The translations under genes and the position numbers were made by a program. 25,715 nucleotides of DNA from an uncultured Collinsella sp. (GTDB taxonomy: Bacteria > Actinomycetota > Coriobacteriia > Coriobacteriales > Coriobacteriaceae), in assembly GCA_900552735.1 (NCBI GenBank), contig USBA01000007.1, positions 1 through 25,715 on the forward strand, read 5' to 3'. Of the stretch, positions 21,244 through 25,715 are shown piece after piece. Below the pieces are notes generated by a model. The model had not been told where the DNA came from. It made no database searches and saw nothing but the letters and a program-made list of their open reading frames with translations. Each line of letters begins with the position of its first letter. The first letter of the stretch is position 1.

Positions 21244-22383
21244 CTACCGCAGGTGTCGCCCGCGATACTCGGGTGAATAAGCATCGGAATCGGGGGAAGC
21301 CGAGGAGGCTGAAGCAGAGGAGGCGAAGGGGGCCGCAGGCCTGAAGGCTCCCACGGCCCACCCGTTTCCGCCATCGCCACCAGCCGCGTCGGCGTCCAGC
21401 GTCACCGCGGCGGCAACGGCGGCGCGCTGCGCCGCGCGCCGCTTCTTGCGCACGCGCCCGGCCACAACGAGACCCACAACAATCGCCAGCAGCGCGCCCA
21501 GAACGCCCAGCGCCACCGCGGTGGTGTTGATGCCCTGCGCGTCCTCGGGCACGGGGACCTCATCCGGAATGCTTGCACGCACACCCGATACCAGCAGGCG
21601 GTGCGAGTTCACGCCGTAGGGCGTGCAGGTCATGAGCGTCACGCGGTCCTCGCCGGCGGTCACGCGCAACTTGGAATCGTCGTCGGGCTCGATCACGTCT
21701 ATGCGGTCGATCTTGTAGCCCAGTTCTTCGCCCATCACCTCGATGTAGAACGAGTCGCCCACCTGCAGCTCATCCAAGCGCGTGAACAGGAGCGAGCCCG
21801 GCACGCCACGGTGACCGGTGAGCACGGCATGCGTGCTCTCGCCGCCCACGGGCAGCGACGTTCCGTACAGGTGGCCGGCGCCCGCGGCGAGCACCTCGGT
21901 GGAGGTGCCGTGGTACACGGGCAGATTCACGTCGATCTTGGGGATACGCACCGAGCACATAAGGCCCGATCCCGCGTTAAGGAGTCCCTGGTAGGTGGTA
22001 TCTTGCGAGGCGATGGAATCCTCAGAGCCAGAGGCGGTGGAGGCGCCAGAGGTGTTTCCAAACGGGTCCACGACCTCGCCGATAACGTCCTGACCGCCGG
22101 CAGCCAGCTGCTCGTTATAGGCGCGAGCGGCCGCGAGGGCCTCCTCCGCTTGCGGATAGGGCCAGCCATCCACGGTGTTTTGCGCAGCGGTAACGGCGGC
22201 AGTTTGCTCGGCCTGGGACATGGCGCGCAGGACGAGGGGCGTGGCCACGATAACAAAGCCGGCGGCAAAGCACAGAAGGGAAAGCAGGCGCAGGACGAGG
22301 GGCTGTTTACGCCGGCTGGTGGAAGCCGGGTTCGAACCGCCCCTCGGCGTGCGCATCGTCGATACGGGCTTGATTGCCTCCAT
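21244..22383 (-). CDS. Class C sortase (pilus polymerase), second copy
   Basis: A 379-residue sortase. Catalytic H191 in LTGHRG, C253 in TLMTCTPYG and R262 in NSHRLLV; the class C lid is DPF at residues 106-108. Membrane spans lie at about 29-53 and 288-309. The tail after the second span is unusually long (about 70 residues), basic then Ala/Ser-rich, ending YSPEYRGRHLR right where the truncated glycosidase begins; the last residues may therefore be read from foreign sequence. The ATG at 22383 has GGAGGTGA at 6-7 nt spacing; an upstream extension of 52 residues is rejected. It follows the intact major pilin by 165 bp and is its likely polymerase. Confidence 0.94.
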   Translation of the reverse strand: MEAIKPVSTMRTPRGGSNPASTSRRKQPLVLRLLSLLCFAAGFVIVATPLVLRAMSQAEQTAAVTAAQNTVDGWPYPQAEEALAAARAYNEQLAAGGQDVIGEVVDPFGNTSGASTASGSEDSIASQDTTYQGLLNAGSGLMCSVRIPKIDVNLPVYHGTSTEVLAAGAGHLYGTSLPVGGESTHAVLTGHRGVPGSLLFTRLDELQVGDSFYIEVMGEELGYKIDRIDVIEPDDDSKLRVTAGEDRVTLMTCTPYGVNSHRLLVSGVRASIPDEVPVPEDAQGINTTAVALGVLGALLAIVVGLVVAGRVRKKRRAAQRAAVAAAVTLDADAAGGDGGNGWAVGAFRPAAPFASSASASSASPDSDAYSPEYRGRHLR

Positions 22384-22431
22384 GTGGTTCACCTCCGGGG
22401 GTGTGGGTGCGAGGACACGGTTAATGCACCA

Positions 22432-22463
22432 CACCCCGCCGCGGGTCCAAGCGCGACGGGGTG
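22432..22463. terminator. Hairpin between pilin and sortase genes
   Basis: CACCCCGCCGC (22432-22442) pairs with GCGACGGGGTG (22453-22463), one mismatch, 10-base loop. There is no T-run, so it may dampen read-through into the sortase or stabilise the abundant pilin mRNA. The rest of 22384-22548 shows nothing. Confidence 0.4.
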
Positions 22464-22548
22464 CGGCGAAAGGGAATGTGAGAACGCGGCGCACGGGCGC
22501 TGATAGGAGACGACGATCGCCCGCTCGCCGCGTCATCAAGCTAGGGAA

Positions 22549-24324
22549 TTAAGAGCGCATACGTGCACTCAGGGCAAAGGCGGCGCCAGCAGCCATGAGC
22601 AGCACGCCCACGGTGATGAAAACCTTGATGCCCAGGTCACCGGTCAAGGGCAGCTCGGTGAGGTTCTTGGCGTTCCAAATCTTGATGGTCGAGTTCTCAA
22701 CGGAGACGCGAGAGTCGTTATCGTTTGTACCCTTGGCATAAGAAACGGCAATGATGGTCTTCTGACCCTTGGGATTGTTGGCATTCACCGTAGCGGATAC
22801 CGTAAAGTTGAACTTCGGCAGGGAGAGGGCGGTGTAACCATTGGGAGGAACGATCTCCTCGATCTCATACGTGCCAGCATCGAGACCATTGAAGTCGATG
22901 ACGCCATCAGCTTTGGTGGCGAACACGCCGGCTTCGGCACCAGCCTGAGTATCCTTCGGAGCCGCGGGCAGGGTCTTCCATGCGCCGTTCTCGTAACCGA
23001 GATAGCTGTCTCCCGCCTTAATCGTGAACTTAGCACCCCGGAGCTTAGTGGTCATGTCCTTGGCGGTCTTCAAGATGTTGAACTTATAGGAGTAGACATT
23101 CACCTCGTCACCAGGAATGGTCTGCTCATCGGAGGTGTTGTTGGGGTTGTGCGACCAGGTGAGTGAGTCCTTGTTGGGGTTGCCCTTGATGTCGGTGGAA
23201 TCAGAAAGCTTGGCATCAGCATCAAGGGTGGCACTCACTAGTACGGTCACCTTTGCGCCCTCGTCCAGCTTAGTGGCGCCCTCACTCTGGTTCACATATT
23301 TGCCAAGGTCGATGACGGTATCTACACCATTGGCGTACTTTTCATCGATATCAGTAGTGGCAGCATAGGAAACACTGTAGTCGGTATCCGCCTTAAGAGT
23401 AACGTCTCCAACCTTGACCGATACAACGTTTACGCCTTTGGGGGCGTCATCGACAAACGAAGAAATGGCAGAACTAGCAGTGTCGTTGATCTTGAACACA
23501 CGGCCGGTCGAATAGCCGGTGTAGTAAGGAACGGTAGTCTCAAGCGTGTAGTACACGGTGTCACCCACGGAGAAGGACGGCTCATCGTTGTAGGTACCGT
23601 CAGCATTGGCAAGATGCTTGGAGATATTCGGAATCACGTTCTTCACGGTAACGGCACCATCGATATCGGTGTCCGGAATGCTCGTCGGCGTAATGATGGG
23701 CAGTGAGAAGGACTCCTTGTCAGCAGCGGGACTGGTAGCGTCCTTCAGGAACCAGATACCCGGGACTTTAAAGGTTTTCACATTGGCGTTGTTGTTCGTA
23801 GCCGTGGTGAACGGGGTTGCAGTAGAAGCCTCAGGGAAGGTCTGGTCCTCGAGGTTCTGGGCAAAGGTGCGCAGCGCGGCGTCGTTGTTCCAGGGCGAGG
23901 AGAGGTTAGGGGTTCCGGTATTGCTAAACACATGCATGATCAGGAAGCCCATAGGGTTGTTCGACGAGTTGCCGTCGGACACATAATAGTTCTTGTCCTG
24001 CTTGTAGGCAGTAAGCACGTTCTGGGCATTGCCCGTCTTATCAATGACAGCATTGAAGCCCATCGCGGCCTCGATGGTGCTCACGAGCTTCTCGTTGGTA
24101 TCAATCGTATAGGCAATCGACTTGTCATTGTTAACAACAACGTCCTTCAGCTCGGCAAGCTGCCAGCCGTTGAACTCGTGATCGGCAGCATCCGTCGACT
24201 GCTTGTTGATCGTAATGCTGTAGGTGGGATCAGCCTTGGCCACAGGCGCTCCACCCACCAGGCCGGTTACGACGATCGCTACGGCGGCGGCGCCGGCGAT
24301 CAGCTTTTGTACGAATCGGTTCAT
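22549..24324 (-). CDS. Major pilin with LPXTG anchor, SpaA/isopeptide type
   Basis: A 591-residue secreted backbone pilin. Signal peptide at residues 1-31 (basic MNRFVQK, hydrophobic core, likely cut after VAKA). The mature part starts SITINKQ, then a long N-terminal domain, a central domain (about 250-440) with paired YTLETTVPYYTGY-type strands, and a C-terminal CnaB domain with E-box YEIEEIVPPNGY. The sorting signal LPLTG is at 558-562, followed by a membrane span and RMRS. The linking lysine is not certain; K residues near PNISKHLAN or in FKVPGIWFLKD are candidates. The ATG at 24324 has AAAGGGGAG upstream; a 13-residue longer form is less likely. Placed between the chimeric LPXTG gene and the sortase, as in classical pilus operons. 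Confidence 0.93.
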   Translation of the reverse strand: MNRFVQKLIAGAAAVAIVVTGLVGGAPVAKADPTYSITINKQSTDAADHEFNGWQLAELKDVVVNNDKSIAYTIDTNEKLVSTIEAAMGFNAVIDKTGNAQNVLTAYKQDKNYYVSDGNSSNNPMGFLIMHVFSNTGTPNLSSPWNNDAALRTFAQNLEDQTFPEASTATPFTTATNNNANVKTFKVPGIWFLKDATSPAADKESFSLPIITPTSIPDTDIDGAVTVKNVIPNISKHLANADGTYNDEPSFSVGDTVYYTLETTVPYYTGYSTGRVFKINDTASSAISSFVDDAPKGVNVVSVKVGDVTLKADTDYSVSYAATTDIDEKYANGVDTVIDLGKYVNQSEGATKLDEGAKVTVLVSATLDADAKLSDSTDIKGNPNKDSLTWSHNPNNTSDEQTIPGDEVNVYSYKFNILKTAKDMTTKLRGAKFTIKAGDSYLGYENGAWKTLPAAPKDTQAGAEAGVFATKADGVIDFNGLDAGTYEIEEIVPPNGYTALSLPKFNFTVSATVNANNPKGQKTIIAVSYAKGTNDNDSRVSVENSTIKIWNAKNLTELPLTGDLGIKVFITVGVLLMAAGAAFALSARMRS

Positions 24325-24363
24325 GACTCCCCTTTCAGAAATGAGCCCGACATTCATAAACAT

Positions 24364-25715
24364 CTATCTACCAGCGCCATCGGACGGGTCGTCCTGGCGG
24401 CGCTTTGTAGCGAACCAATACGCTCCCGCAGCGATGCCGCTCAGAAGCATGAGACCGGCGCCCACGAGGAGCATGGAGTTCTCGGTCCATCCCGCGCCGG
24501 TGAGCGGGAGGTCCGTGAGGACTTTCACGTTGGTGAAGGTGGAGGCGGGAATGGCGTTCGCGGGCGCGTTGACATCGCCGATGGCCTTGCCCGGATTGAT
24601 CTCGTTGCCCATGTCGTCCTTTACCTGCGTGACCGTGGTCGAGGTGGTGAGACCGTTACGCTTGCCCGCCTCATTCAGCTTGGCCTCCACTGTAACGGCT
24701 ACCCGGTACTCGGCCTTGGAATAGCGCAGCTTGTCGACAGGGCCCGTGGTGGGCTCGACTTCCTTCACCGTGTAGGTGTAGATCTTGGCGCGAGTCGGGT
24801 TCGAAGCGTCAATCGCGGCAAGATCGTCCTTGCCGAATGTGATCTCCCCAAATTTCGCCACGATGTCGTTGACCTTGGTCATATCGATATCGCGCTCGCC
24901 GAATGCCTGCCGCTCGTAGGCCAGGTCGATGTGGTGTTCGTGTGCGTAATCGATGATACGGCGAGCCAAATCGGCAATGTCGCCGGACTTGTTGAAGGAA
25001 CGACCACGCAGCAGCACGCGTTGCATAAGAGGGCGCATCGCCTTGACCAACTTGTACCGGTCTGACTTCACCTTCACCATCCAACCGTCGGCAAAATATA
25101 GCACCACGCCTTCACGCGGGCTTGCCTTGGCTTCGCCGATTGCCTGGGCGACTTCTTCCGGCGAATGGCAGATCGCCACCGTTTCCGGCCGCACGAAGCC
25201 GCCGGCAAGAGTGAACGTTTCCTCGTGAGCGGCATCGATGGAGAACGATTCGGCATTACGAATCAGATGCAGCAAGCGCAGCCCGGATGATTCGTATCCA
25301 ACGATGTGCCGGTCGGACTCGCGATCGATGACTTCAAACGCCGCCGTGACATTCCACTCATGCAACATACGCCACAATTCGGCACGTACCGCTGAATCTG
25401 AAGGAAACGGGCGCTCGATAAGCGCGGAATAATCCGTTTGCCCCGACTTCGACCAGAAGCGGAACAATCCAGGAGTTCCCGCCGCGCCCACGAGCCCGAG
25501 AAATCCGTTCTCCTTGCGCTCAACGCGCACGGGCAACGACTCTGGATGTTCTTGAGCGTGATTGACGACTTGGGCGAACGATGTCCCCTCCGTCTCGTCC
25601 ACAGCAAAGAACTTCTCGAACCCGCGTTGCACCACCTGACCGTTGCCGCCGATAAAAAGCCCTCGCGCATTGATGGTGCGATCCGTCCACCGATGTTCAC
25701 GAAATGCCTCTGCAG
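24364..25715 (-). CDS. Chimera: RNA-ligase core fused in frame to an LPXTG pilin C-terminus (5' partial)
   Basis: The frame is open to the window edge; the GTG at 25635 is not the start, since EHRWTDRTINARGLFIGGNG upstream is part of the ligase. Numbering from 25635: residues 1-255 carry a T4 Rnl1-like RNA-ligase nucleotidyltransferase core, with motif I KENG (41-44, adenylated K41), motif IIIa-like VGYESSGLRLL, motif IV REGVVLY (174-180) and motif V WMVKVKSDRY. From about residue 258 (KFGEITFGKDDL, IYTYTVKEVE) it becomes the end of an FctA/isopeptide pilin domain with LPLTG (376-380), a membrane span and KRRQDD. The join is at about 24840-24870. An RNA ligase has no signal peptide, so the anchor would be useless unless the unseen 5' end differs. 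It could be a real recombination product or an assembly join. It lies 39 bp upstream of the major pilin. Confidence 0.8.
   Translation of the reverse strand, partial: AEAFREHRWTDRTINARGLFIGGNGQVVQRGFEKFFAVDETEGTSFAQVVNHAQEHPESLPVRVERKENGFLGLVGAAGTPGLFRFWSKSGQTDYSALIERPFPSDSAVRAELWRMLHEWNVTAAFEVIDRESDRHIVGYESSGLRLLHLIRNAESFSIDAAHEETFTLAGGFVRPETVAICHSPEEVAQAIGEAKASPREGVVLYFADGWMVKVKSDRYKLVKAMRPLMQRVLLRGRSFNKSGDIADLARRIIDYAHEHHIDLAYERQAFGERDIDMTKVNDIVAKFGEITFGKDDLAAIDASNPTRAKIYTYTVKEVEPTTGPVDKLRYSKAEYRVAVTVEAKLNEAGKRNGLTTSTTVTQVKDDMGNEINPGKAIGDVNAPANAIPASTFTNVKVLTDLPLTGAGWTENSMLLVGAGLMLLSGIAAGAYWFATKRRQDDPSDGAGR

Overview
The window looks like a chromosomal segment of a high-GC Gram-positive gut actinomycete, most plausibly a Collinsella-like member of the Coriobacteriia. 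The reasons are high GC with GC-rich third positions, a gatCAB operon, an rplM-rpsI-glmM order, a tmRNA tag ending in ALAA, LPXTG pilins with class C sortases, and large STAND/BTAD regulators. The genus is inferred from general knowledge; no search was run.

Layout. 1-290: a large structured palindromic element, then a leader ending in an intrinsic terminator just ahead of the ribosome binding site of a SAM methyltransferase (291-1178). 1337-1636: YhbY-type RNA-binding protein, convergent with a 998-residue ATPase/BTAD regulator (1706-4702, minus). 5153-9025 (minus): an amino-sugar and cell-wall-precursor block (nagB, PTS glucose-type IIA, glmM) followed upstream by rplM-rpsI with a clear promoter. 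9183-10061: patatin-like phospholipase. 10188-10446: a 49-bp direct repeat carrying a tmRNA T-arm-like sequence. 10501-10864: tmRNA (ssrA). 11103-11537: conserved-looking unknown protein. 11602-13941 (minus): a small membrane protein plus a P1B-type metal ATPase behind a promoter with a palindromic operator; this resembles the mycobacterial PacL/Ctp arrangement. 13942-14591: intergenic region with a 181-bp inverted repeat, a terminator and a second copy of the structured element from the left edge. 14592-18093 (minus): gatC-gatA-gatB. 18397-25715 (minus): a pilus/sortase region containing two class C sortases, one intact major pilin, a decayed pilin, a GH4 glycosidase remnant and a chimeric ORF joining an RNA-ligase core to an LPXTG pilin tail.

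How it fits together. NagB and the IIA component feed amino sugar and PTS sugar into fructose-6-phosphate, while GlmM draws glucosamine-6-phosphate towards UDP-GlcNAc; tmRNA, S9/L13 and GatCAB are translation housekeeping. The right 7 kb is an accessory surface-pilus locus that has been rearranged: the intact sortase/pilin cassette is bounded on both sides by truncated unrelated genes.

Most notable observations: (1) the in-frame RNA-ligase/pilin chimera at the right edge; (2) a two-copy structured element (1-112 and 14470-14564) with an invariant core and compensatory base changes in its hairpin; (3) the P-ATPase/small-protein operon with a CTCGAG-bounded operator; (4) a 50-residue single-membrane-span ORF facing a possible convergent RNA.
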